From assembly GCA_963971425.1 (NCBI GenBank), contig OZ020525.1, forward strand, positions 11,786,187 to 11,850,186: 64,000 nt of DNA. The letters are read 5' to 3'. Shown piece by piece: positions 11,280 through 21,399 of this stretch. Numbering within the stretch: the first letter of the stretch is position 1; each line of letters opens with the position of its first letter. The notes beneath the pieces were generated by a model that was not told the DNA's origin, did no database searches, and saw nothing but the letters and a program-made list of their open reading frames with translations. The position numbers and the translations under genes are program-made. This DNA comes from Bryoerythrophyllum caledonicum. Lineage: Eukaryota > Streptophyta > Bryopsida > Pottiales > Pottiaceae.

Positions 11280-12036
11280 AGACAACCTAAATGAGCTCTT
11301 TTTTGCAATCACCGGCAGACCACCGATGCCTAATCAAGGCCTCCTTTGTCCAGTTATCCACCTTGAAATCCAGTGGATAAAGTGCCTGTTGACCGACCAA
11401 ATTGTTGTAGTTGGTAGCTCCAATCACAACGCACTAGAGAGATACGTGGAAGAACAATGGACTAGATCCCATGCCGAACATCAACTGCAACAAATGTCGG
11501 GTGTATCCTATGACCATCTCCGTGCTTCCAACCGTAAATGAGCAAGGCTTGAAGTCCAAGGCACTTAGACCCAAATCTTAGACTAGCAAATTGCCAATCA
11601 TCATTGGCTGATCTCGAGAGTCCATCATAACATACACGGGGGTAGCTCGAATGGAGTTGTCGTCCGTACGACCAACCACCATGGCTTCATCGTCATTCAT
11701 CAAAAGTACCACCCCTAGACGCACACTACATCGCTCCCGTGGTGATCGAGCCGCAACGTCAGACATATAAGCCACTCCAAAGATCAAGGACTGATCCACT
11801 GAGGACAGCTCCGTAAGTGTAGAAGTAGTATTAAATTCAAACGAAGAAATAGCCTCCGCCGCCAATTTGGCCCGCATTGCCACCAAATCTTTTTTAGTGG
11901 GTGGAGCCGTTTCTACATGCGCCACCTTCAACAATGGCATGGATACCTTGCCCTCTAGCATACTACCCACCGAGTGGAATACACCGAATGAATGAAAATC
12001 TGGTGTTAGAAAATCCACACCGGCAAATACAGGCAA
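11280..12036 (-). pseudogene. Aspartic protease region of the gypsy element
   Basis: An open stretch of 152 codons ends at 11578. Near its end it reads VMMDSRDQPMMIG (Asp-Ser codons 11622-11617), which matches the position and context of the retropepsin DSGAQP-type active site but with Gly and Ala replaced. After the stop, the frame continues with recognisable but broken protease C-terminal sequence, including a YNNLVGQQALYPL stretch at about 11400-11360. It lies directly before the methyltransferase region. Catalytically dead as read. Confidence 0.55.
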
Positions 12037-12385
12037 CTACAATACCTTCTACACCAAGGTGTGTGTGGCATATCTATTAGTGAAAGCAATCGGTGGAACC
12101 GGGGTTGGAGTGAGAACGACATGAGAAGTGCCGACATCCGTGATGCTGAAAGAAAGAGGCAACCGGAACTGGGGAATATGGTCTGGCAAACCCGTGCCTT
12201 CTGGTATGCGCGACCTCTCCATAAGCTCAACAATGTACAACCTTTTTAGATTGTGCCTCCACCAAGCTACGAGTAGAAGTGGCTAGCTTCTTCGGATGAG
12301 GAGCCTCTAATAGTAAGGTGACTAAATCTATGGCCTCGCTCACGCCCAACGCTCTATCCAGCGCTTCCACGTTGGCGAATGCCTA

Positions 12386-13231
12386 CTACAAAGTGGCGTT
12401 TCTGTAATACCGGAAAAGAAGTTGTGGACCAACGAACTCCACCATCCGCTTATCCAGCTTTAAGATGAAGATCTTCACCAGTTGACGCTCCATGAACACA
12501 TAACCGGCCTTCGCTAACAATTGTGCCAACCAAATATACATAGTGCGTGGGATATCTTCATTCTCTCGGCGGAAATCCTCAATGCGTCGCATCTGATCAC
12601 TGGTGACGTTTGAACCCCCTATACCCCACCACCAAATAAGCAATGAACTCCGCTAATAGATCGAAGGCTCGTGCATTGTCAACCGCCATTATTGTCGCGG
12701 GTGTGGATATGGCCAAACTAGACATGGCCCCCATGCTAGCCCGTTCGCCTACATGGCAACATCCTTGCCCTTTGAGTCCTCACCGAGAAAACTCTCTTCC
12801 ATCGTGGGCTTCTCGGGGAAGTCGAGAGTTGGGCAATCGCACTCTCATGGAGCGCAGTTACCAACTCCACAGGCTGGCGCCAATATTCTTCAACAGGGCG
12901 CAACTCTACATCGTGTCGCATGGTCTACCTCCAATATGTCTGAAGGGCCTTCAACTCTAAATGTTGGGAAAATAAATCAAACGCGTACTAGTCGTTAAAC
13001 AATGGCCGTTCTTCTTCATCGAGGTCTGGAATTGGAGCCGCCAATCGGGTAGGAAAATGCCCTCAGCGTGTCCCGAGAATTGATCACGCACGACATGACG
13101 GTGATCGTCCTCCATGTCGTCAAACGTGCGCACGCCACAGACCCGAAGCCTACAATTAGTATCCAATGCTTAAAGAGGCTCAAAAGCCTTGTCAGTATCC
13201 GACTTTGGCCCAAAGTTTGTCGTAGAAGCAC
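12386..13231 (-). pseudogene. Gag-like region of the gypsy element
   Basis: The clearest part, 12643-12386, contains RRIEDFRRENEDIP and ERQLVKIFILKLDKRM, typical of the helical gag domain upstream of plant Ty3/gypsy pol genes. Upstream, 12.7-13.2 kb has only overlapping short frames and the start of the polyprotein cannot be placed. Assignment rests on position upstream of the protease on the same strand and on the charged helical pattern, so it is less certain than the RT. Confidence 0.5.
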
Positions 13232-14000
13232 TCTTTGAGTGGTCTGGTGAGGGGGAGCGGTAATACCGACCCCGAGTACTCACTATAAACAAAAACCACC
13301 TCGGGATCTATCTATGGGTGGTATCTAATGGATAAGGATACGAAGAGGAAACCTACACCTGTGAAACCACAAAATTTTGTGGTTCACTGGTCATTACCTC
13401 TAATTAATACAGATCCAACCACAACCCCCTATATATAAAGGACCTGCCGGCAATAAACCCAATTTTACCCTACGGTATCCTATCACAATCTGGAACGACA
13501 AAAAATGGGGCCACCGGAAAACATCAACAATAAGCTCGCAATATGGAAGACGTATTGCAAAAGAATTCAGAAATCAAAACCAGATCCGCTCCCCCAACTA
13601 TATAATAGCAGAATGGATAGGGTTAGAGCCACTCGCACATGTCTCCAATGGATGTCCTCAAGTCGCAATATTTGCAATGCAAAGAAAAATACTAGAAAGT
13701 ATTTCCCCCAATGTCGAAAACTAAGAAGTAGTGGGATGTTGACCCCGGTGTTAAGAAACACAAATCCTCCAAATACAATTGATACAACGGGTGATTTAAC
13801 GAGTCCTTAAGTCTATCTAATATTAAAATTGGATTAATTGGCAATATCCCCAATTAGAGGTGCAAATTTCACTCACATCCTAGTCAAATTGCCGACGCAA
13901 ATTACCTCCAAAGTTTAGATACTAGGTTTTTTTAATAAGCCACTTAAAAATGTGGGGTTTCATAGTCCTACAAACTACATTTTGTCTACTCATCAAGGCG
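13232..14000. other. Intergenic sequence between gypsy and LINE relics
   Basis: No gene is supported. A TATATATAAAG word occurs at about 13430. An open frame of 101 codons at 13505-13810 on the plus strand matches nothing I know. This could include the 5' leader or LTR of the gypsy element, but no matching second LTR was found. Confidence 0.4.
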
Positions 14001-14030
14001 AATAAAAAAAAAGAAAAAAAAGAAAAAAAA

Positions 14031-14062
14031 AGAACGCCGATCTCCGAAGGGGGCCGGCGTGA
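14031..14062 (-). repeat. GC-rich hairpin at probable LINE 3' end
   Basis: On the minus strand, ACGCCGG...CGGCGT forms a short stem and is followed by about 30 nt of T-runs separated by single C. A similar hairpin, in the opposite orientation and also followed by T-rich sequence, lies at 21497-21530. It could be a 3' recognition hairpin of the LINE reverse transcriptase; that is inference. Confidence 0.35.
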
Positions 14063-14304
14063 ATAGAGTGTCTGTTCGTTCCACTACTAAGACCATGCCC
14101 ACTGGACAAGGAATTAGTGAGCTAGAACTACTTCTCTCTCTCGAGGGTAGATACTATGTAAGAAGAAACCAAAGAACCACAAGTCAACCAACCAACCAAC
14201 GAATCACAAACCAAGCAACTAGCCAACGAACTAACCACAAACCAGGCAAGTAGTCAAAAACCTTAGAACCAACTAGTCATGAAAAATCAAGGCGGGGGGA
14301 GAAT

Positions 14305-15924
14305 TTAGGGGGGGTCCTGTGTATCGAGGAGGGCTTGGTTGTTTTCGATTTTGCGTTTATGTAGAAGAATGGACATGGCATGTTGGATAGCTATGGTGTT
14401 AATGTTTTTAAAGGATGTTTTAATTGTTTCAATGGGTATCTTGAAGGTGTCTTCTAGAGTTTTCATAGATGGGATAAAGGTGGTGGCCCGAGCGCCGGAT
14501 GTGATTACCATAAGGGGGTCGACATTCCATCCGAGGGCGATGATGTCGTCAATAAGGGGTTGGTATTTGTCTATTTTGTTTTGGATTGTTTCCGGGGAAA
14601 ATCTATCGTTGCAATATGTGAATTCAATGAATTGAATGGTGTAGTCTTGGTTGATGTTATCGGGTGGTGGGTCATTGTATGGTAAACCTTTGACACAAAG
14701 GATGTCTGGTTTGAGCCTAGCGTTGCAATGACATCTTTGGGTCGTACATGAGCATGGGAGTAGCCACAGGGGGACCGTATTTTCTTGTGGATTGTTATTG
14801 AAAGTGCTGGTGTTCATTAGTATAAAACATCTCGATTTATTGTAGGAGGTGATTAGTTTTCGGACTTCCCATACCGCTTTGTTATGTCTTTTAACAATTA
14901 GGGAGTGTATGTGGTGGTTTTGGCATTTGAGTAGAACATGTAGCCATGTGTTGGGGTCCGTTGAGGGGCATATGGAGCACGTTATGGATGGAAATCTTTC
15001 TATTCCAAAGAAGAGTTGTTTACGGAAGTTTCCCATGTATTGGCCGGTACGGAATTTGATAAGGCATGTTATTTGTGAATCGGTGATGATGGGGTTTTTC
15101 CAAAAATTAGTAGAGAGTTCATTGTCTATGTCATTGTTGTTAGTCCACTTTTCTATGTTAGGAAAGTTGTCTGTGATTGTGTCAAGATTGTTATGTAGGT
15201 CTTGTTTTTTGAGGTATTTGCTCAGGAATCTGACCGAGCTTTTATCGGGGGTGTCTTCTTTGGAGGGCCAATCTTCTTTTTGGAAATAGTAAGGGGTGGC
15301 ATGGGCGTGTTCATGTGGGTCTTTGGCATTTTTATGTGATTTTTCTCTTCCTTCTTTTGCAAGTTTATCCGCTTGTTCATTGCCATCAATATTAGCATGG
15401 GCTCGGACTTTGTGGAGGGTTGTGATTTGTTCTCTTTTTAGTATCATTTGGACCATTGATTCTAGTATGATTCGGTCGCGGTGACTATTATGGAGGGTAG
15501 GATGTGTTATTTGGGTGTTTAATAAATATAGTACGTTAATGCAATCTGTAAATATGTGCACCGGTTCATTGTTGTATTTTGTTGAGACGATTTCTAGTGT
15601 TTTGTGGATGGCCATGAGTTCTGCTCTGAGGATATTTTGCAGTCCATGTAGTCTTTTGGCTAGTTTGATTTCTTTCGTAGCGTTGTATATTCCATAACCG
15701 GCTTTTACTTTGCGCCAAGATCCCGGGCTAATTTGTTCTAGCGGTTTAAAGGAGCCATTAGTATAATAGCTATATTTGGGGTTAAATTTAGGTGGGGTGT
15801 TAGTTTGATACTCCGGGAGGGGTGGGGGTGTTAAGGTGTAGTTTAGTGTATTGTTATTGTAGTGTAGTTTTGACCATTTTTTGCTTCTGTTGACGGGTGT
15901 TTGCATTGGCGTTGGTGGGGCCAA
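14305..15924 (-). CDS. LINE ORF2 C-terminal part: RNase H, zinc knuckle, restriction-like nuclease domain (partial)
   Basis: 539 open codons. The listed start is a TTG and the frame stays open upstream, so this is the end of a longer ORF2. RNase H: YTNGS (Asn56 where the first catalytic Asp is expected), Glu102 in RAELMAI, Asp127 in FTDC, and the end motif HANIDGNEQADKLAKEG with Asp186. A zinc knuckle Cys316-Cys319-His329-Cys334 follows. The last 135 residues contain KPD (405-407), Glu434 in FIEFTY and Lys450 in NKIDKYQPL, then a GWNVDPLMVI strand: the pattern of a PD-(D/E)xK restriction-like endonuclease as in R2/Dualen LINEs. The Asp-to-Asn change suggests inactive RNase H. Confidence 0.7.
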   Translation of the reverse strand: MAPPTPMQTPVNRSKKWSKLHYNNNTLNYTLTPPPLPEYQTNTPPKFNPKYSYYTNGSFKPLEQISPGSWRKVKAGYGIYNATKEIKLAKRLHGLQNILRAELMAIHKTLEIVSTKYNNEPVHIFTDCINVLYLLNTQITHPTLHNSHRDRIILESMVQMILKREQITTLHKVRAHANIDGNEQADKLAKEGREKSHKNAKDPHEHAHATPYYFQKEDWPSKEDTPDKSSVRFLSKYLKKQDLHNNLDTITDNFPNIEKWTNNNDIDNELSTNFWKNPIITDSQITCLIKFRTGQYMGNFRKQLFFGIERFPSITCSICPSTDPNTWLHVLLKCQNHHIHSLIVKRHNKAVWEVRKLITSYNKSRCFILMNTSTFNNNPQENTVPLWLLPCSCTTQRCHCNARLKPDILCVKGLPYNDPPPDNINQDYTIQFIEFTYCNDRFSPETIQNKIDKYQPLIDDIIALGWNVDPLMVITSGARATTFIPSMKTLEDTFKIPIETIKTSFKNINTIAIQHAMSILLHKRKIENNQALLDTQDPP

Positions 15925-16025
15925 TTTTGTGAGTATCCGGTGTACATTTAGAGTCTTTGCTATGGAGGAGAGTTCTTCTAGTTGTTCTTGTGTGCCTAGA
16001 GTATGATTTTGGTGGTGGATGCATA

Positions 16026-17255
16026 TTATTTGTAGAGTGGATGGTTCATTTGTGGGTTTTTTAGATCTAGTGGGATGGTGGGTTCTTCATATGTTATTGA
16101 ATCCGCTTCAAATATTGTGATGATGTGTGTATCGGGAAAGGGGCCCGAGTGTGGATTATGATTTTGGTACCAGTTTTTGTCTGGGGTTATGATTAGGGTG
16201 GAGGTGTGGTTTGGGTCATGTTTGGCCGCGAGGCGGGCCCAATGTAGAGCTTGTTGTGCTTCTTCTTCATTGTGTGGGTGGGCCATACCATTACCTATCC
16301 ATTTGTGGTCAAAGGCTTTGCCTAGTGATCCGAATATTTTATCTCTTTCAAAGGGGGAGTAAAATTTGTTGAGTTTGGTGGGGCATGTGACGGGGGAGGA
16401 GAAATATGAGTGTTGGATGTTGAATGTGGAGATTAGTGAATTAAGTATAGGTGTGGGTAGTGTATATTGTGTAAGTTTAAGGGGGTTCTTTTTTGGTAAT
16501 CTATATTTGTATCTTTGGTATAGCCAAATGACTTCGGTTTCGAACGCTTGGGTTGTTGGTTCAATGTTTGTAGGGGTTTGTAGTTTAGTATTGTATTGGT
16601 TCCACAACCATGTGAGCCTAGTGATTGGGATGGTAAAAAGATGCCTTCCATCTTCTTCGTATAAGTGTGCTTGGTCTTTGTCAATTTTTATTGTGTTAGA
16701 TGAGGTAAGAGTGTCTTTTTCCGGGTTGCATTCCGTTGTGTAGGTGTTTAGTAGGGGGATTATTGTGGGTGGGGTAACGGACCTTGTGTCTTGGGGTTGG
16801 TTTTGTAGGTGGTGAGCTTGGATAATTTCGGTGTAGAATTTGTGTTGAGTTCTTTGATAATATTGTGTCAATTTATTTGTGTTATGTGAAATGGTGTTTT
16901 GGTTGTGTCTTGGGAAGAGGTTTCTTTGGGGGAGCCATTTGTTATAAGTGTGGTTATTGTGAGTCCATTGACATAGATATCCAGTGTAATTGTTTTCTAT
17001 TTGGTTTTTATCTATTTTTTCCTTGTATTTGTGGTGTATGATGTTGTTAATGGGATAGGTGGTGGGGTTTTTGAGGATGTGGTTTGGGGGGTGGGGGTGG
17101 TGTGGGTGGGAGTGGGGAGGGTGGATTGATTGTGTGGTGATATTTCTTGGGGTGATGTTATTGTTTATAGTGATGAATGGGTCTCTAATTGTATGAGAGT
17201 ATGTATGTGTATTGGTATGTGTATTGGGTGGGGGGGGGGGTATATTAGGTGACAA
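16026..17255 (-). pseudogene. LINE ORF2 extra domain between RT and RNase H
   Basis: 409 open codons, rich in His, Asn, Pro and Thr at the N-terminus. The part after about residue 270 is the most protein-like, with a YSPFERDKIFGSLGKAFDHK stretch, then an Ala-rich helix (QQALHWARLAAKHD) and an LIITPDKNWYQ strand. This pattern recalls the Rossmann-like PCIF1-type methyltransferase-related domain seen in some retroelements, but the usual NPPF catalytic motif reads AHPH. The frame shifts near 16.05 kb into the RNase H frame, where sense codons continue, so both belong to one ORF2. The domain identity is a weak hypothesis. Confidence 0.4.
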
Positions 17256-19776
17256 AAGAGTTGTCGTGCAATTTTTAGGGCACTTTTAATAAGTTTTGAT
17301 GGGGTGAAGTGGTAGGTTTTAAATTCTTCATTGTTCATGATGTGTGTTCCGTTGGGTAGGGAGATTTGTTTTAGTTCGTAGATATTTTTTGTTAGGATTT
17401 TTTGTAATAACTTTTGAGATAATTGTGTGTTGAGTGTATTATGGTTTTGTGTTTCAATAGTCCAGGCTTTTTCTAGTGTTGTTGGTTCTGTAAGAAAGTT
17501 GGGGAGAGTGCTTTTTAGGTGGACTTTTGCTACGTGTTTTAGTAAGAAGAAGGTACGTGTTATTGGTGATCTTGTACAATTTGTCTTTTTTATTCTAGGT
17601 ATGTTTTCTGCCCCCCCATATTGTGCGAGGATGTGATGTGTTAGGCCTTTGTATATTTTCCCAAGTCTGCCAGTGTCATTTAGAGCATTCTGGAGTTGTT
17701 CTCCTATGCATCTAAGGTATGCGTTTTTTAGTGAGAAGGCTTCTAGTCCAAAGAGGTTGTGTGGTAGTTGGGTAATTATGTTAGACATACATTTTGGCAT
17801 GCCGCATACGGTTTTTTGTGTGGTAGTTATTTTTTGGTCCAGTTTTTTGATGGCGGGCATTGAGTATGGTACCGCGTAGAAGCTGTATGCCACGCCCGGT
17901 CTTAAAACTCTGTCGATCATTTTTATTTTTTGTTTCATAGTGGCCGGACAAGCTACTAGTTCTTTGCATTGTTTGATTAATTTTGTGGTGGTGGCATGAA
18001 TTTGGGTTTTCCATTTTTGGGAGGGGACGAGACTTATTCCTAGATATGTGTATGGTTCGTTTTGGTGTAGAACGGGTATTTGATGGTTTCGAAAATTAAT
18101 GTTAGAGGTTTGTATTAGGCCTTTGAATGCGGTGGGGTTTGTTTTTTAATTTATTTGGGCATCCAGTGATGGCACATTTTGGGACCCCTACATCCATACC
18201 TGTCCATTTGCAGTACCTGTCTATTTTGTTAATTTGTATTTTTATGGCGTTGATTTTGTTGGTTATGGCCGCAAGGTCGTCCTCGTATGCCGTGGAGTTG
18301 ATGATGGTTTGTGATGTCCCGAATGTGTATCCATTGTTGCCTCTATCTAGCCATCTAAGTACTGGTTCTAGGAATATAATAAATAAGTATGGGCTTAGGG
18401 TATCTCCTCGTATTGTTCCTCTTTGGATGGCTATGGGTTTAGTTTTACCAAAGTGTTCTCCTATGTAGGAAGTTGAGGATTCGGAGTATATATTTTCGAC
18501 TAGTGCGGTGGCATCTTTGGGGTATCTAAGGTCCGTCATTATGGCTAAAAGTCTAGCGTGGTCAATAGAGCCGAAGGCATTTTTAAAGTCGACATATAGT
18601 ATAAATATGTCTTGGTTTGTAAATCGTGCATCTTCTAATGCGGCTATTATTGTTTGGATTTGTCTAGCGGTGCTTCTTTCTGCGCGGAATCCTTCTTGAC
18701 TATCATGCAATATTTTATGTTTTTTGCCATATGATGATAGTATTGATGTGAATGTGCTTGTAAATAGTTTATAGATGGTATTGGCTAGTGCGATGGATCT
18801 AAGGTTCGGTAGCATGGATGGATCTCCTTTTTTGTATAGTAGGATTGTTGCACTTGTTTTCTATGAAGCGGGGATTTGTCTTTCTTTGTAGCAGTGGGAG
18901 AAGAAGAGGTTTAGTAGTTTGTGGAACCTTGGGGGGCATATTTTTTAGGATAGAGTTCGGTATGCGGTCCGGTCCGGGGGCTTTGTTATTTCCTAGGTTA
19001 CGTAGGCATGTGTCATATGTAGCTTGTTTAAAGTATGTGTGTAGTGGGGTTTCCGAGTCTCCTCTTGTTTCTAATGTGAATCCATCTAGATCATGCCATG
19101 GATATTGTCGTACTGCGCATGTGCATGTAGTGCGGTGGTCCGGTTGATAGTTGCATGTGTTTACCGTAGGTGTGTTGTTTTTTGTTTGTTGGTTAAATAT
19201 TTCGTTTGCAATGTCTTCTGGGCTAGTTAGTATATTGTTATATTGGTCGATGATGCAGTCTAATGGTGGGGACTCCATATTTTTGAATATTCTTTTGTTT
19301 ATTTTCTTGGGGCTAGTTTCATATAGTTGTTTGTATTTGGAGATGGCTTTTCGAATATTTTCTTGGGTATGTTTGGTGGTGATTTTTCGGGCTTGTATGT
19401 TGGCATTTTTTGCAATTAATGCTATGTCATTTATCCATGTGTCGTGGGGTAGGTGTATGGGGGGTGGATTAGGGATTTGTGTGTGTTGAAGGTTTTGGAG
19501 TTCATTGAGAATATGGTGGTTTCGCCAGTGGGGGTTGTTGTTTACGATTCTTATGGTTTTCCGTATGGTGTGGTAAATGGTTAGATGTTGTTTCCATGTT
19601 TTAGATAGTTTCCGGGGTAAATATCCACCTTGTTGTGATGTTCGATTTGTCATTTGTGGTATGGGTTGGGCTTTGCAAGTTTGTTCAATTGTATTGGATA
19701 TGTTGTTGACGAGTGTATCTAGAGTGTGACAGACTTCTTGCCATTGTGTTTGGGAAAGATGGTTATTAGATTCCAA
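17165..19776 (-). pseudogene. LINE reverse transcriptase and thumb region
   Basis: The N-terminal part (19776-18799) ends with NKAPGPDRIPNSILKNMP, the LINE RT motif 0-1 region. After a frameshift, 18815-18102 carries RT motifs: SQEGFRAERST, motif A YVDFKNAFGSIDH near 18590, QRGTIRGDTLSPYLF, and the catalytic box AYEDDLAA at about 18290-18272 (normally YADD). A third frame, 17938 to 17165, has the post-RT region RPGVAYSFYAVPYSMPAI and a Cys/His-poor helical stretch. At least three frameshifts make it non-functional. The RPGVAYSFYA style resembles algal and non-seed-plant LINEs. Confidence 0.8.
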
Positions 19777-19849
19777 TTTGTTTATTAGGGAGTCAATGTG
19801 TAGTGAGTTTTCCTCAAAGAATTATGTGTTGAATAATTCTATGTTGTTT

Positions 19850-20842
19850 TGTGGGATGGGGTTGATGATACGTATGTGGTCATTGTTTGTGTTGGTTGGT
19901 GTACGGTTTATAAATGTGTTGTTTGGAATGTGGAGTTGTATAGGTGAGTGATCAGAGTTCAGTTGAATGTTATTGTCTGTTGTGGAAGTAAATGTGGTAT
20001 GGTTAGTTGCATGTACGTAGAATCCATCAATTACGCTCCAGTTTCTATAGCTGTATCCTCTTTGTCAAGAGTATGTAGTGTTTGTGGGAATATAATTGAA
20101 GTTTAGATTTTCAGTGAATTGTTTCCATTGTAGGTCTATTATTTGTGGTGGTGTGTGTTGGTTTCCGTTTTGTCTACCTATGAGGGCAACGTCTCTATTG
20201 AAGTCACCACATAAGATGTGGTTGTGGTTGGGATTGTTGGTGATATGGGTGGTGATGTTAGTTTTGATGTCCTCAGTGAGTCCGATGTCTTCGGGGTGGG
20301 ATGGCATGTATAAGTGGTGGATTAACCATGATTGTAATGGGTGATTGGAGATTTCCATAATTTGGAGGTATGGGGATATGTTCATCGGAGTGGGAATTTT
20401 TTTGACATTGCCCGGAAAGGCGTATTTTTTTGTGTATGAGGGTGAGGAGGCCCCCTCGGCCTGGTGTACATGGTCTTCTTTGTTGTATGCATCGTGTTAG
20501 GGCATGTGTGTTATTGAAAATAAGTTTGTATTCGGGAAATAGTCTTTGTATGTATTTTGTGGATTTTGTGGCCGATATTTTTGTTTCTTGTATGACTATG
20601 AGTGCCGGTGGTGTGTTAGTGTGTATAATTATGTTTTGTAGGTTTGGGAGCGCAGTGTTTAGGGATGAGGCATTCCATGTTATTATACTTGTGTGGTTGT
20701 TGTTCGTATGTGGGTTATGGTTTTGTGGTGGGATGTAGTTTGGTGGTGGGGGTGGATGAGTGTATTCCGGGAGGGGGTTTAGGCATTTTAGTGCCTCGTT
20801 TATGATAGTGTTAGGGAGGTAGGGAAATCTTTGTTTTACCAT
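19850..20842 (-). pseudogene. LINE APE-type endonuclease
   Basis: Starts with an ATG at 20842. AP-endonuclease motifs occur in order: ITWNASSLN (catalytic Asn), VIQETKIS (metal-binding Glu), GRGGLL, then after a frameshift near 20.3 kb LCGDFNRD at about 20208-20186, a stop near 20065, and NSDHSPIQL (catalytic His) at about 19960-19945. These are the signature residues of apurinic-like LINE endonucleases. The ORF continues into the RT part, with stops and a shift between. Confidence 0.8.
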
Positions 20843-20922
20843 GTCATTTGTTGGGGGTGTATTTTGGTTGTGTATAAAGTCATATAGTTCTTTGTTTATC
20901 GATGTGTTGTGGGTTATGATGT

Positions 20923-21330
20923 TTAAGTTGGATTCAAGAAATATTGTGTGAGGATGTGGGGTACTAATGTGTCTTTCGGGGGGTTTTGTAGATTATGTAG
21001 AGTGTGAAGGAGTGTATTGGTCCATTGGGTCATGGTTTGATTTTGTGCGTTTAGGAGTTGATTGCAGAGGTCTATGTTGGAATGTATAGTGATGGCTAGG
21101 GCATATAGAATGTGGGATGGAGGATATTCGTTGTGTTGGTTTATATATGTGGCGATATGTGGGTATGCGTTATTATGTTGTTGATGTAATATATGTGTGG
21201 TTTTGAAAAGGGGGGCAAATTTTTGGGCGATGTGTTCGTATTCGGGTTGTAGTTTTATGGTATTTGGTATGAAATATGTTTTGGCATTCTTTTTGTGTGA
21301 AGTAGGGTGTCTTTTTAATACGTTCGGCAT
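20923..21330 (-). pseudogene. Open segment upstream of LINE endonuclease
   Basis: 135 open codons, His-, Asn- and Gln-rich like the rest of the LINE sense strand. No domain is recognised. Position suggests the N-terminal part of ORF2 before the endonuclease, in another frame. Confidence 0.35.
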
Positions 21331-21399
21331 AGGTCCTGGGTTAGTCTCTATGTCTCCTCCAATTAATATTAGTAGTTTGTAGTAGATGGGTTTTTTTTG

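Larger units (their letters stand above)
4871..13231 (-). mobile_element. Decayed Ty3/gypsy LTR retrotransposon carrying a DNA methyltransferase and PHD finger
   Basis: Reading the minus strand from 13.2 kb downwards: gag-like segment, aspartic protease region, cytosine-5 DNA methyltransferase region, Ty3/gypsy reverse transcriptase, start of RNase H, then a PHD finger. All parts are on one strand in an order consistent with one polyprotein. The reading frame continues between the protease-methyltransferase part and the RT part once the insertion at 7617-9685 and one copy of its 5-bp target duplication are ignored, which shows that the two halves were one ORF. The element is broken by stops and frameshifts. 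Most of RNase H and integrase are not recognisable, and the 5.2-6.5 kb stretch looks replaced or deleted. I could not find its own LTRs. Confidence 0.75.

Noticed and set aside
14059-14253. Small plus-strand protein rich in Thr, Gln and Asn
   Set aside because: It comes from a short AACCAACCAACGAA-type repeat at about 14165-14250 and has no domain.
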